A stretch of 64,000 bases of DNA from Pontibacterium sp049599735 (GTDB taxonomy: Bacteria > Pseudomonadota > Gammaproteobacteria > Pseudomonadales > Balneatricaceae). The translations under genes and the position numbers were made by a program. Each line of letters opens with the position of its first letter. Positions within the stretch are counted from its first letter, which is position 1. Under the pieces are notes generated by a model. It searched no databases. It saw nothing but the letters and a program-made list of their open reading frames with translations, and was not told where the DNA came from. Shown one piece after another: positions 27,211 to 36,353 of the stretch. The stretch spans positions 8,049-72,048 of the forward strand of contig JBMYOX010000010.1 in the NCBI GenBank assembly GCA_049599735.1. The letters run 5' to 3'.

Positions 27211-28098
27211 TCAATCAGAATATGTCTGAGCTGAAGCAGAATCAGCCTGTTTTTCAGCAACCACATCCGGCGGGCTGGCCTTGTGACGAATCCAGTGCAC
27301 CAAATCAACCCACATACGGCTGATATCCCCGGCCGCTGGCATAATGCCCGCGTAAGGCAGCTCAATGGTAACCACCGGTGTCTTCTTCACAAACCAGCCA
27401 TAATTTCCCAGGGAACCCGGATAAGTTCCCAAATGGCGCAGATGCAGCGGCCCCAGCTTTTCCGGTGGATTCTTATGGCCGTCAAAATCCAGAATGCCAT
27501 GCGGGGCATGCACAGAGACAATCACCGTCGGCCTGTATTCTTCGATTAATCGGTGGATAACCCGGCTTTCAGGCTCACTCAACGGCTTTTCACCCGGATA
27601 ATAACGCGCTTGCTTCGCCCGATAACTTTTCCAATGTTCCAGAGGAGAAGGTGCGTCCACCAGCGAAATAAAATTACGGTTCAGGTCTACCTGATTGGCA
27701 TTCACACGGGTTGATTTCCTCTGCAGCATACCATCAGGATTCAGCAGCGGTAAAAAGTGCCAGTCAAAGGCACCGCTATGGTGTTTTTTAAGCGTATTTA
27801 GCCACTTAAAGGTCACGCTGACACTGGAATATTCATCCCCGTGAATACCACCAATAAACAGAACACGGATGGGGTTTTTAATGCCGCTGTCAGCCGGAAA
27901 ATGGGTTTCCAGAATCGGCTGTTTCTTCAGGGAGTAGAAGCGCGGTTGTTGAAACTTCAGGCCCTCACATTCCTGAAAAGACACACTCGAAAGTTTTTGA
28001 CTGATCACTTTGCAGAGCCCGGTCACTTCCTCAGGATTTGCAGCCCGGCCAGCCTGAGCAAACAACAACATTAAGATCAGCGATACAACAATCCGCAT
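27211..28098 (-). CDS. Exported M14-family zinc carboxypeptidase-like protein
   Basis: A 295-residue protein with a signal peptide (SLILMLLFAQAGRAA). Carboxypeptidase A-type zinc ligands are visible: HGDE in FIGGIHGDEYSS and a later histidine in VSVHAPHG. The catalytic glutamate is likely in VTIELPYAG, and RVNANQVDLNRNF is the substrate-binding arginine block. This resembles MpaA-type murein-tripeptide amidases and related small M14 proteins, so a peptidoglycan fragment may be the substrate. Specificity is not proven. Confidence 0.85.
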   Translation of the reverse strand: MRIVVSLILMLLFAQAGRAANPEEVTGLCKVISQKLSSVSFQECEGLKFQQPRFYSLKKQPILETHFPADSGIKNPIRVLFIGGIHGDEYSSVSVTFKWLNTLKKHHSGAFDWHFLPLLNPDGMLQRKSTRVNANQVDLNRNFISLVDAPSPLEHWKSYRAKQARYYPGEKPLSEPESRVIHRLIEEYRPTVIVSVHAPHGILDFDGHKNPPEKLGPLHLRHLGTYPGSLGNYGWFVKKTPVVTIELPYAGIMPAAGDISRMWVDLVHWIRHKASPPDVVAEKQADSASAQTYSD

Positions 28099-28223
28099 AG
28101 AGACAAACCTGATAGTTTAAAAAATTCGCTCAAAAAGTCATTCTACGCAACTAGCGGAGAAATAACGCACCTGAACAGGGAATTCTGTCGGAAGGGCTTA
28201 TGATGTCACTACCATTGATATGA

Positions 28224-28688
28224 CTATTGCCCGCCTTCAAAATCCAGCTGGCGCCAGGCTTCATACACCATAACGGCACAAACATTGGAAAGATTCAGGC
28301 TTCGGCTGTCGCCTTTCATCGGTAATCGCAACAAGGTTTCAGGAGGAAGCGCATCCCGGACATCAGCAGGCAAGCCACGGGTTTCAGGCCCAAACAACAA
28401 TACATCACCGATCTCAAATCTCGCTTCAGAATAATTGCGCTGCCCTTTGGTAGTGAGCGCCCAAACATTAGCCGGTTTGATAACGGCTAAGGCGCTATCC
28501 AGGTCAGGATGGATTTTTACGGCGGCAAACTCATGATAATCCAGCCCCGCACGGCGTAACTTTTTATCATCAAAATCAAAACCCAGCGGCTCAACTAAAT
28601 GTAATTGAAAACCGGTATTGGCACACAGGCGGATAATATTACCGGTATTCGGGGGGATTTCTGGCTCAAACAAGACAACGTGCAGCAT
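28224..28688 (-). CDS. trmL: tRNA (cytidine/uridine-34-2'-O)-methyltransferase TrmL
   Basis: A 154-residue minimal SPOUT methyltransferase that modifies the wobble base of tRNA-Leu. It has the knot motifs MLHVVLFEPEIPPNTGNIIRLCANTG, LLFGPETRGLP and LRLPMKGDSRSLNLSNVCAVMVYEA. The short length without an RNA-binding extension is typical of TrmL. The upstream gene ntrC ends 87 bp before it on the same strand. Confidence 0.96.
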   Translation of the reverse strand: MLHVVLFEPEIPPNTGNIIRLCANTGFQLHLVEPLGFDFDDKKLRRAGLDYHEFAAVKIHPDLDSALAVIKPANVWALTTKGQRNYSEARFEIGDVLLFGPETRGLPADVRDALPPETLLRLPMKGDSRSLNLSNVCAVMVYEAWRQLDFEGGQ

Positions 28689-28775
28689 AAAAAGATTCCG
28701 GGACCAGGAAACATCAGGGCTGGCAGTGTATGACAGTCCACAGTGGCGTTCAATAGCCCCGGACGGGTCAACCCT

Positions 28776-30200
28776 TTAGTCCTCCGGACCCTCTCCGGTA
28801 TCCATCTCCAGTTCTTTAATTTTCCGGGTCAGCGTATTCCGCCCCCAGCCCAGCAAATTAGCCGCATCACGACGACGACCCGCTGTATGCTTAAGTGCCA
28901 CTTCTATCATAATCCGCTCAAAAGCAGGTACCGCCTCATCCAGCAAGCCTGTGCTGCCGGAGGCCAGGCGCTGATCAGCCCAGTTTCGTAATGAACCCTG
29001 CCAATTATGACTTAAGGTAGCGTTTTCTGCCTCATTCTCCAGCAACTCCGGCGGCAAATCAGAGACTAATACCTCCCGCCCGGAGGCCATCACGGTTAAC
29101 CAGCGACAGGTATTCTGTAACTGACGCACATTACCTGCCCAGGACACCGTGCACATATAAGCTTCAGCCTCTGCACTCAGAATTTTAGGCTCTACAGCCA
29201 GCTCTTCCGCTGCACTTGCCAGAAAATGCCGTGCCAGACGGGGAATATCTTCACGCCGCTCTGACAATGTAGGCAGGTGCACACGAATCACATTAAGGCG
29301 ATGAAACAGATCTTCCCGGAAACGGCCTGCTTGCACTAACTCTTCCAGATTCTGGTGGGTCGCGGCGATAATACGAACATTTACTTTAACCGCCGTATGC
29401 CCCCCAACCCGGTAAAATTCACTGTCCGCCAGCACTCGCAAAAGACGTGTTTGCGCATCTGCGGGCATATCGCCGATTTCATCCAGAAACAGCGTACCAC
29501 CGTCAGCCTGCTCAAAGCGTCCGCGCCTCGCCGCAGCGGCCCCCGTAAAAGCGCCTTTTTCATGGCCGAATAATTCTGACTCGATCAGATCATGGGGAAT
29601 CGCCGCCATATTCAGCGGAATAAAAGGATGATCCCGGCGCGGACTGTGTTTGTGCAGTGCATGGGCCACCAGTTCCTTGCCCGTGCCCGACTCACCGTTA
29701 ATCAATACCGTAATATTAGACTGGGAGAGCCGACCTATGGCACGAAAGACTTCCTGCATCGCCGGTGCTTCACCGATAATCTCTGTGCCTTCTTCACGCG
29801 CTTGTGCTTCAACCTGCTTTTGCTGTTCATGGGCATGCTCAACCGCACGCTTAACCAGCGCCACCGCTTCATCTACATCAAAAGGTTTTGGCAGGTACTC
29901 AAAAGCGCCTCCCTGATAAGAAGAAACAGCAGAGTCCAGATCTGAATGCGCCGTCATTATAATAATGGGGATCTGTGGATATTTGTTCTGGATATGCTCC
30001 AGCAATTGCAGACCATCAGTGCCGGGCATACGAATATCACTGATAATGGCATCCGGCGAATCACGATCCAGAGCATTAATTAACGTATCCGCATTCTCAA
30101 AGACCTTAGCATTAAAACCACCAGCACTCAGGGCTTTTTCCAACACCCAGCGAATCGACCGATCATCATCGACAACCCAAACATTACCGGACAGATTCAT
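28776..30200 (-). CDS. ntrC: Nitrogen regulation response regulator NtrC (GlnG)
   Basis: A 474-residue sigma-54 activator. The receiver domain holds phospho-acceptor Asp55 in SDIRMPG. The central AAA+ domain has GESGTGKE (Walker A), the sigma-54 contact loop GAFTGA and GGTLFLDEIGD (Walker B). The C-terminal Fis-type HTH is HTAGRRRDAANLLGWGRNTLTRKI. Its start overlaps the ntrB end by 17 bp, so the pair is coupled. NtrC-type sites are seen upstream of ntrB and of glnA. Confidence 0.98.
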   Translation of the reverse strand: MNLSGNVWVVDDDRSIRWVLEKALSAGGFNAKVFENADTLINALDRDSPDAIISDIRMPGTDGLQLLEHIQNKYPQIPIIIMTAHSDLDSAVSSYQGGAFEYLPKPFDVDEAVALVKRAVEHAHEQQKQVEAQAREEGTEIIGEAPAMQEVFRAIGRLSQSNITVLINGESGTGKELVAHALHKHSPRRDHPFIPLNMAAIPHDLIESELFGHEKGAFTGAAAARRGRFEQADGGTLFLDEIGDMPADAQTRLLRVLADSEFYRVGGHTAVKVNVRIIAATHQNLEELVQAGRFREDLFHRLNVIRVHLPTLSERREDIPRLARHFLASAAEELAVEPKILSAEAEAYMCTVSWAGNVRQLQNTCRWLTVMASGREVLVSDLPPELLENEAENATLSHNWQGSLRNWADQRLASGSTGLLDEAVPAFERIMIEVALKHTAGRRRDAANLLGWGRNTLTRKIKELEMDTGEGPED

Positions 30201-31272
30201 GATTTAGCTCCAAAGGTATAAAAAGTTCAAATAAGGTTCGGCCCGGTCGGGTATCACATTCGATAAGTCCATGGTGCTGATTAATAATGGACTGGGCAAT
30301 TGAAAGCCCAAGCCCTGAGCCGTCAGCCCGCCCGCTTACCATCGGGTAAAAAATCTGCCCTAAAAGCCCATCCGGAATACCAGGACCGTTATCTTCAATC
30401 CGGACACAACACACCAATCGGTGCTTTTCGGTGCCCAGAGTTATCTGTCGCAAGGTTCGGGTTTTCAGGCGAATCACCGGCTCTGGGGTATGGCTCGCCT
30501 GCAGCGCCTGCATGCTGTTGCGCATAATATTCAGAACCGCCTGTATGAGCTGCTCAGCATCACCTTTAAACTCAGGAATACTCGGATCATAGTCCCGCAC
30601 CAGCTTAACCTGCCCATGTGACTCGGCCGTAATCAGACTGCAGACACGCTCAAGGATGGCGTGAATATTAACCTCTTCAATATTGGGCAGATTACGAGGG
30701 CCCAGCATACGATCGACCAGGTTCCGCAATCGATCCGCCTCCTCAATAATGACACGGGTGTACTCATGCAATGACAAGTCATCGAGCTCACGCTCCAGTA
30801 ACTGTGCCGCCCCCCGTAATCCACCCAGCGGATTTTTTATCTCATGGGCGAGCCCGCGAACCAGTGTCTGCGCCGTTGCGTGCCGGGTTAGCAGCTCTTC
30901 TTCACGCTCGATACGAATCAACCGATCACGAGCCACTATTTCCAGCAATACCCAATTTTGCCCCAAACCCTGCATAGGGAGTGGATTAACGGTGTAATCA
31001 ACGGTTAATAGCTGCCCCGATTGATTGGTTAATTTGGCCTCCCTGCGTGTATAAGGGTGGCCTGAAACCAGGGAATCGCGCAGGCCTTCAAGATGACCGG
31101 ACTCAGTGGCAAACCACTCAGCAATATCCTTACGACCCAGCTGACGGGTACTGGCATCAAGCAGCATTTCTGCTGCAGGATTCATATAGCGGATATAAAG
31201 CTCAGCATCCAGCATCACCACTGAGGTACCCAGGTTATCCAGGATTTTTTTATGAAGATCGCTTATTTGCAT
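30184..31272 (-). CDS. ntrB: Nitrogen regulation sensor histidine kinase NtrB (GlnL)
   Basis: A 362-residue soluble kinase/phosphatase that responds to PII and controls NtrC. An N-terminal PAS domain (ILDNLGTSVVMLDAELYIRYMN) is followed by the H-box LAHEIKNPLGGLRGAAQLL. The N, G1 and G2 boxes follow as NIMRNSMQAL, DNGPGIP and GSGLGLSIAQSI. The frame reaches 31305, but the ATG at 31272 (MQISDLHKKI) fits the family start and follows GGACGG. Transcribed downstream of glnA, with an intrinsic terminator and a likely NtrC site between them. Confidence 0.96.
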   Translation of the reverse strand: MQISDLHKKILDNLGTSVVMLDAELYIRYMNPAAEMLLDASTRQLGRKDIAEWFATESGHLEGLRDSLVSGHPYTRREAKLTNQSGQLLTVDYTVNPLPMQGLGQNWVLLEIVARDRLIRIEREEELLTRHATAQTLVRGLAHEIKNPLGGLRGAAQLLERELDDLSLHEYTRVIIEEADRLRNLVDRMLGPRNLPNIEEVNIHAILERVCSLITAESHGQVKLVRDYDPSIPEFKGDAEQLIQAVLNIMRNSMQALQASHTPEPVIRLKTRTLRQITLGTEKHRLVCCVRIEDNGPGIPDGLLGQIFYPMVSGRADGSGLGLSIAQSIINQHHGLIECDTRPGRTLFELFIPLELNHESVR

Positions 31273-31462
31273 AAACCGTCCACTTAAGTTAACAACAGCA
31301 ACCACAAACCCTGACCGGGGATTAATTCAAAACACTTAAGATAAGTACATTTGCAAAAAACAAACCAACCCGGTTTTTTTATGCATTATTCCAGCCTCTC
31401 CGTGCCACTGCGCCACCTCTGGCCCAACGGCCACGTTAAGTATAGAAGCCCAACCCGCAAAA

Positions 31463-31481
31463 GCGCACCAAATTAGTGCGC
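31463..31481 (-). promoter_or_regulatory. NtrC-type binding site between glnA and ntrB
   Basis: GCGCACCAAATTAGTGCGC is a near-perfect palindrome. Its core GCACCA-N3-TAGTGC differs from the NtrC consensus GCACCA-N3-TGGTGC by one base. It lies about 190 bp upstream of ntrB and just after the glnA terminator, which suggests NtrC autoregulation of ntrBC as at E. coli glnLp. Confidence 0.7.
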
Positions 31482-31533
31482 CTGCTTATTTGCGCCCCCA
31501 AAATAATGCCTTAACACCTGAATAGCAGACCAA

Positions 31534-31560
31534 AAAAAACCTCCCGAAGGAGGCTTTTTT
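31534..31560 (-). terminator. Intrinsic terminator after glnA
   Basis: Minus-strand GCCTCC-TTCG-GGAGGT stem-loop with an A-tract before it and a run of T after it, 20 bp beyond the glnA stop. Confidence 0.9.
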
Positions 31561-31579
31561 AACTCAGCGAGTTCAAACC

Positions 31580-32986
31580 TTATACAGAGTAGTACAGGTC
31601 GAATTCTACCGGGTGAGTAGTCATGTTCACTTTCTCAACTTCTTCACGCTTCAGTTCAATGAACGCGTCCAGCATGTCGTCAGTGAATACGCCACCTTTA
31701 GTCAGGAACTCACGGTCGTTTTCCAGTGCTTCCAGCGCTTCTTCCAGAGATGCAGCTACCTGTGGAATCTCTGCAGCTTCTTCAGCTGGCAGATCGTACA
31801 GGTCTTTATCAGCAGCATCACCAGGGTGGATCTTGTTCTGAACACCGTCCAGACCTGCCATCATCAGTGCAGCGAAGCACAGGTATGGGTTAGCAGATGG
31901 ATCAGGGAAACGTGCTTCTACACGACGCGCTTTCGGGTTAGTCACGTAAGGGATACGGATAGACGCAGAACGGTTACGCGCAGAGTACGCCAGCATTACC
32001 GGTGCTTCAAAACCTGGAACCAGACGCTTGTAAGCGTTAGTAGAGGAGTTGGTCAGCGCGTTCAGTGCTTTAGCGTGCTTGATGATACCGCCGATGTAGT
32101 ACAGAGCAGTTTCAGACATACCCGCGTAAGCATCGCCTGCGAACAGGTTAACACCGTCTTTAGACAGGGACATATGAACGTGCATACCGGAACCGTTGTC
32201 ACCTACCAGCGGCTTAGGCATGAAGGTAGCCGTTTTACCGTAAGCGTGTGCAACGTTATGTACGCAGTATTTCAGTACCTGTACTTCGTCTGCCTTGTTA
32301 GTCAGCGTGTTAGGGCCCACACCGATCTCACACTGACCAGCCGTTGCTACTTCGTGGTGATGTACTTCGATGTGCAGATCCATCGCTTCCATCGCATCAC
32401 ACATAGCGGCACGCAGGTCGTGCAGGGAATCGATAGGAGGTACCGGGAAGTAACCGCCTTTAACGCGAGGACGGTGACCCGTGTTACCGCCTTCTACATT
32501 GTGGCTGGAAGCCCAGGAGGCTTCTTCGGACTCAATGGTATAACCGCAACCACTGATGTCAGCGTGCCATTTAACAGCATCAAAAACAAAGAACTCTGGC
32601 TCAGGACCAAACATCGCGGTATCAGCAATACCGGTAGACTTCAGGTATTCTTCCGCACGTTTAGCAACAGAACGTGGATCACGCTCGTAACCCTGACCCG
32701 TTGCAGGCTCAACAATGTCACAACGAACGATAACAGTCGTTGCTTCAGAGAACGGATCCAGTACAGAAGCACTGTCATCAGGCATCAGGATCATGTCGGA
32801 GTCATTGATACCTTTCCAACCACCGATGGAAGAACCATCGAACATTTTGCCTTCTTCGAAGAAGTCGTCACCCATGTCAGAAACAGGGATAGTTACGTGC
32901 TGCTCTTTACCGTGAGAATCGGTGAAACGCATATCGATCCAACGAGCTTCGCTTTCTTTGATCAGATTCAGAGTCTTCTCTGACAT
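31580..32986 (-). CDS. glnA: Glutamine synthetase type I
   Basis: Dodecameric enzyme that makes glutamine from glutamate, ammonia and ATP. The 468-residue protein contains the active-site blocks MFDGSSIGGWKGINDSDM, GPEPEFFVFD, NGSGMHVHMSL and ARRVEARFPDPSANPYL. The adenylylation site tyrosine is in KDLYDLPAEE (about residue 397), so control by GlnE-type adenylylation is expected. Upstream is a sigma-54 promoter with two NtrC-type sites. Confidence 0.98.
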   Translation of the reverse strand: MSEKTLNLIKESEARWIDMRFTDSHGKEQHVTIPVSDMGDDFFEEGKMFDGSSIGGWKGINDSDMILMPDDSASVLDPFSEATTVIVRCDIVEPATGQGYERDPRSVAKRAEEYLKSTGIADTAMFGPEPEFFVFDAVKWHADISGCGYTIESEEASWASSHNVEGGNTGHRPRVKGGYFPVPPIDSLHDLRAAMCDAMEAMDLHIEVHHHEVATAGQCEIGVGPNTLTNKADEVQVLKYCVHNVAHAYGKTATFMPKPLVGDNGSGMHVHMSLSKDGVNLFAGDAYAGMSETALYYIGGIIKHAKALNALTNSSTNAYKRLVPGFEAPVMLAYSARNRSASIRIPYVTNPKARRVEARFPDPSANPYLCFAALMMAGLDGVQNKIHPGDAADKDLYDLPAEEAAEIPQVAASLEEALEALENDREFLTKGGVFTDDMLDAFIELKREEVEKVNMTTHPVEFDLYYSV

Positions 32987-33067
32987 TTGGCTGTCTCCAC
33001 GTTATGAAATTGCCAGACTCACTATGCGGAGTCCTGAATTCGGTATAAACCGGCTGTCTTGTTGAAT

Positions 33068-33085
33068 AGCAAAAGCTATGCCAAC
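33068..33085 (-). promoter_or_regulatory. Sigma-54 promoter of glnA
   Basis: The minus strand reads GTTGGCATAGCTTTTGCT, with the invariant GG-N10-GC spacing and a close match to TTGGCAC-N5-TTGCT. The expected start is near 33057, about 70 bp upstream of the glnA ATG. Confidence 0.88.
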
Positions 33086-33145
33086 TTATAATTATTCGTA
33101 AGTGCTTAATTTTGGGACGATTTCAGTCCACACACTCACGATGAT

Positions 33146-33162
33146 CGCACCATAAAAGAGCA
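33146..33162 (-). promoter_or_regulatory. Weaker NtrC-type site upstream of glnA
   Basis: CGCACCATAAAAGAGCA keeps the left GCACCA half, with three mismatches in the right half. It is centred about 97 bp upstream of the predicted glnA start, a spacing usual for NtrC enhancers. Confidence 0.5.
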
Positions 33163-33176
33163 CAAAAGAAGCTTTA

Positions 33177-33193
33177 CGCCCCATATTGGTGCA
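33177..33193 (-). promoter_or_regulatory. NtrC enhancer site upstream of glnA
   Basis: The minus strand reads TGCACCAATATGGGGCG, one base from consensus in the GCACCA-N3-TGGTGC core. It is centred about 128 bp upstream of the predicted sigma-54 start. Together with the site at 33146 it resembles the paired E. coli glnA enhancers. Confidence 0.78.
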
Positions 33194-33383
33194 GCTTAAT
33201 AAATACAACTGCACATTGCCCTCTTATTTAGCGCGCTAATAATACTCCAACCACAGAAAAAGTACCTGCTTTTACAGACCACTGCCCCGGATTTGTTTAT
33301 CCGGATCAATCATCCTGCCTTAATTTATCAACCTGACCGGTCATTCTTTGCACGGCTATAAGGTGTTGTCACATTAATCCATG

Positions 33384-33389
33384 TATAAT
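33384..33389 (+). promoter_or_regulatory. Likely -10 element of typA
   Basis: A consensus TATAAT hexamer preceded by TG lies 33 bp upstream of the typA start. No -35 at 16-18 bp spacing is convincing (TTGTCA lies only 12 bp upstream), so an extended -10-like promoter is inferred. Confidence 0.4.
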
Positions 33390-33422
33390 GCGCCCTTTCA
33401 GATTTCTCACAGGTAAACAGAC

Positions 33423-35231
33423 GTGATCGACAAGCTTAGAAACATCGCCATCATTGCCCATGTTGACCATGGTAAAACTACTCTGGTTGACAAACTGCTG
33501 GCGCAGTCCGGCACGCTGGGCCGCCGCGATGAAGGCACCGAGCGTATCATGGACTCCAATGATCAGGAGAAAGAGCGTGGTATCACCATCCTGGCTAAAA
33601 ACACAGCCATCACATGGAATGACTATCATATCAACATTGTTGATACGCCTGGGCATGCCGACTTTGGTGGTGAGGTAGAGCGCGTACTTTCCATGGTCGA
33701 TTGTGTCTGCCTGCTGGTTGATGCAGTAGACGGCCCCATGCCACAAACACGCTTTGTCACCCAAAAAGCATTCGATCAGGGCCTGCGCCCTATCGTTGTG
33801 GTGAATAAAGTAGACCGTCCCGGCGCTCGCCCTGACTATGTTGTAGACCAGGTTTTTGACCTGTTTGACAGCCTGGGTGCCACTGATGAGCAGCTTGATT
33901 TCCCAATCGTCTATGCCTCTGCGTTAAATGGTATTGCGGGTCTGGAAGCGGATGCACTGGCCGACGATATGACACCGCTGTTTGAAGCCATCGTCAAGCA
34001 TGTTGACGCCCCTCAGGTTGATACTGAAGGACCTTTCCAGATGCAAATTTCCGCACTGGATTACAACAGCTATTTGGGTGTTATCGGTGTTGGTCGTATC
34101 AGCCGCGGTAAAGTGAAGATTAACTCTCAGATTAAAGTGATTGGCAGTGACGGTAAAATCCGCTCAGGCCGTCTCCTTAAAATCATGGGTTACCATGGCC
34201 TGGATCGCGTGGATGTTAATGAAGCGCAGGCCGGTGATATTGTCTGTATCACAGGCATCGATGAGCTGAACATCTCCGACACGCTTTGTGATCCGGAAAA
34301 AGTTGAAGCCCTACCCGCTCTGAGCGTGGACGAGCCAACGGTATCTATGACGTTCCAGGTCAATGACTCACCCTTTGCCGGTCTGGAAGGCAAGTTTGTA
34401 ACCAGCCGTAACATCAAGGACCGTCTTGATCGCGAACTGATTCACAACGTGGCCCTGCGCGTGGAAGAAGGCGACAGCCCCGAGAAATTTAAAGTTTCCG
34501 GCCGTGGTGAATTACACCTTTCTGTACTGATTGAAAGTATGCGCCGTGAAGGCTTCGAGCTGGGTGTGTCCCGCCCTGAAGTTGTCCAGAAAGAAGTTGA
34601 CGGTGTGATTCATGAGCCTTATGAACAGGTGATGATCGATGTTGAAGATCAGCATCAGGGAGCCATCATTGAAGAACTGGGCAAACGTAAAGGCGACATG
34701 AACAATATGGAAGTCGATGGCAAAGGCCGTTCACGCCTGAGCTTCCTGATTCCATCACGCGGACTGATCGGCTTCCGTTCTATGTTCCTGACCATGACCT
34801 CCGGCACCGGCATTATGACCTCCATCTTTGACCATTACGGCCCTGTGAAAACAGGTGATGTGGCAAGCCGCACAAACGGTGTACTGGTGTCCATGGTGAC
34901 CGGTAAAGCACTGGGTTACTCTTTATGGAACCTGCAAGAACGTGGCCGCTTATGCGTTGAGCCAAACGTCGAAGTTTACGAAGGTATGCTATTGGGTATT
35001 CACAGCCGTTCTAACGACCTGGCTGTTAATCCGATCAAAGGCAAGCAGCTGACTAACGTTCGTGCCTCGGGTACCGATGAAAACATTCAGCTGACACCAC
35101 CTATACGCTTCACGCTGGAACAGGCGCTGGACTTTATTGAAGATGACGAACTGGTCGAGGTAACACCTGACTCTATCCGTCTGCGTAAGAAGCTGCTGAA
35201 AGAAAATGAGCGTAAACGCGCTAAGAAGTAA
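33423..35231 (+). CDS. typA: Ribosome-associated translational GTPase TypA/BipA
   Basis: A 602-residue EF-G-like GTPase that acts in 50S assembly and stress responses. G motifs are AHVDHGKTTLVDKLL (G1), DTPGHADFGGEV (G3) and NKVDRPGARP (G4), followed by the EF-Tu/EF-G-type beta-barrel, a domain V-like fold and the BipA-specific C-terminal domain ending in lysines. The start is GTG (MIDKLRNIAIIAHVDHGK alignment), with ACAGGT upstream. It is divergent from glnA, as in E. coli, and ends at a strong terminator. Confidence 0.97.
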   Translation: MIDKLRNIAIIAHVDHGKTTLVDKLLAQSGTLGRRDEGTERIMDSNDQEKERGITILAKNTAITWNDYHINIVDTPGHADFGGEVERVLSMVDCVCLLVDAVDGPMPQTRFVTQKAFDQGLRPIVVVNKVDRPGARPDYVVDQVFDLFDSLGATDEQLDFPIVYASALNGIAGLEADALADDMTPLFEAIVKHVDAPQVDTEGPFQMQISALDYNSYLGVIGVGRISRGKVKINSQIKVIGSDGKIRSGRLLKIMGYHGLDRVDVNEAQAGDIVCITGIDELNISDTLCDPEKVEALPALSVDEPTVSMTFQVNDSPFAGLEGKFVTSRNIKDRLDRELIHNVALRVEEGDSPEKFKVSGRGELHLSVLIESMRREGFELGVSRPEVVQKEVDGVIHEPYEQVMIDVEDQHQGAIIEELGKRKGDMNNMEVDGKGRSRLSFLIPSRGLIGFRSMFLTMTSGTGIMTSIFDHYGPVKTGDVASRTNGVLVSMVTGKALGYSLWNLQERGRLCVEPNVEVYEGMLLGIHSRSNDLAVNPIKGKQLTNVRASGTDENIQLTPPIRFTLEQALDFIEDDELVEVTPDSIRLRKKLLKENERKRAKK

Positions 35232-35245
35232 GCGGCAGACAACTG

Positions 35246-35275
35246 AAAAAAGGCAACCTCCGGGTTGCCTTTTTT
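35246..35275 (+). terminator. Intrinsic terminator after typA
   Basis: AAGGCAACC-TCCG-GGTTGCCTT stem-loop with an A-tract on the left and TTTTTT on the right, 14 bp after the stop codon. Confidence 0.93.
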
Positions 35276-35329
35276 GTGGGCGTAACTCAGCTTATACTGT
35301 TCTTCAGGCGCTAATATTCAGGAGGAATT

Positions 35330-36280
35330 ATGCAAAAACCTTATCCCGCAATCCGCCCTTATGCCAAACACCGTATTGCGGTTGATCAGCGCCATACTCT
35401 GTATGTTGAAGAAAGTGGCAATGCAGAAGGTATACCCGTGCTTTTTGTGCATGGCGGCCCCGGCGGCGGCACCTCTGCCAACCAACGCTGTTTTTTTAAT
35501 CCGGAAAAATACCGCATCATCCTGTTTGACCAGCGGGGCTGTGGACAGTCCACACCCCATGCCGAATTACGCGATAACCATTCACAGGCGCTGATCGCCG
35601 ATATGGAAATCATCCGTCAGCAACTCAACGTGAGTCAATGGCTTCTGTTTGGTGGTTCCTGGGGCTCCACCCTCAGCCTGCTCTATGCCCAAACCCACCC
35701 GGAACCTGTATCCGGACTGATTCTACGGGGCATCTTCCTCTGTCGAAAACAGGATATCGACTGGTTTTACCAGCGCGGCGCCAGTGCGATTTTCCCCGAC
35801 CACTGGCAGGCGTATGAACAAAACATCCCCGCCCCGGAACGTAAAGATATGCTCAGCGCCTATTACCGGCGCCTCACCTCAGACAACGAAATTGCCCGCA
35901 TGGCTGCCGCCAAGGCCTGGTCAGTATGGGAGGGAAACTGCTGCACACTGAACCCTGATACCAATATAGTAGAGCATTTTGCTGACCCCCATATCGCCCT
36001 GGCAATGGCCCGCATTGAGGCCCATTATTTTATTAATCAAGCCTTTATGGAAGACAATCAGCTATTACAAAACGCACATCGTATCCGGCATATTCCCACC
36101 ACAATCGTGCATGGGCGTTATGATATGGTTTGCCCGGTCGAACAGGCTTTTGCCCTGCATCAGGCATTACCCGGTGCCACCCTTCATATTGTTCAGGCGG
36201 CGGGCCATTCCGCCTTTGAGCCGGGCATTACAGACAAGCTGATAAACGCCACCGACCACTTTGCCACTACTCAAACCTGA
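35330..36280 (+). CDS. pip: Proline iminopeptidase
   Basis: A 316-residue cytoplasmic alpha/beta hydrolase (family S33) that releases N-terminal proline. Visible motifs are LFVHGGPGGGTSANQRCFF (the oxyanion HGGPGGG), LFDQRGCGQSTPHAEL and the nucleophile elbow GGSWGSTLSLLYAQ. The catalytic Asp and His lie in GRYDMVCPVEQA and AAGHSAFEPG. The length is standard. GGAGG precedes the ATG. Possibly grouped with dtd downstream (73 bp gap). Confidence 0.95.
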   Translation: MQKPYPAIRPYAKHRIAVDQRHTLYVEESGNAEGIPVLFVHGGPGGGTSANQRCFFNPEKYRIILFDQRGCGQSTPHAELRDNHSQALIADMEIIRQQLNVSQWLLFGGSWGSTLSLLYAQTHPEPVSGLILRGIFLCRKQDIDWFYQRGASAIFPDHWQAYEQNIPAPERKDMLSAYYRRLTSDNEIARMAAAKAWSVWEGNCCTLNPDTNIVEHFADPHIALAMARIEAHYFINQAFMEDNQLLQNAHRIRHIPTTIVHGRYDMVCPVEQAFALHQALPGATLHIVQAAGHSAFEPGITDKLINATDHFATTQT

Positions 36281-36353
36281 GCAGGCCGATGCCTCTGAGG
36301 TTTAATCCGGCTACAATACGCGCTTTTATTTCAGCATATTGGAGACCAGGAAC

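Noticed and set aside
31613..32983. 456-codon open frame antisense to glnA on the plus strand
   Set aside because: It is the mirror of the strongly conserved glnA gene, has no ribosome-binding site or known domain, and its amino-acid content reflects glnA codon bias.
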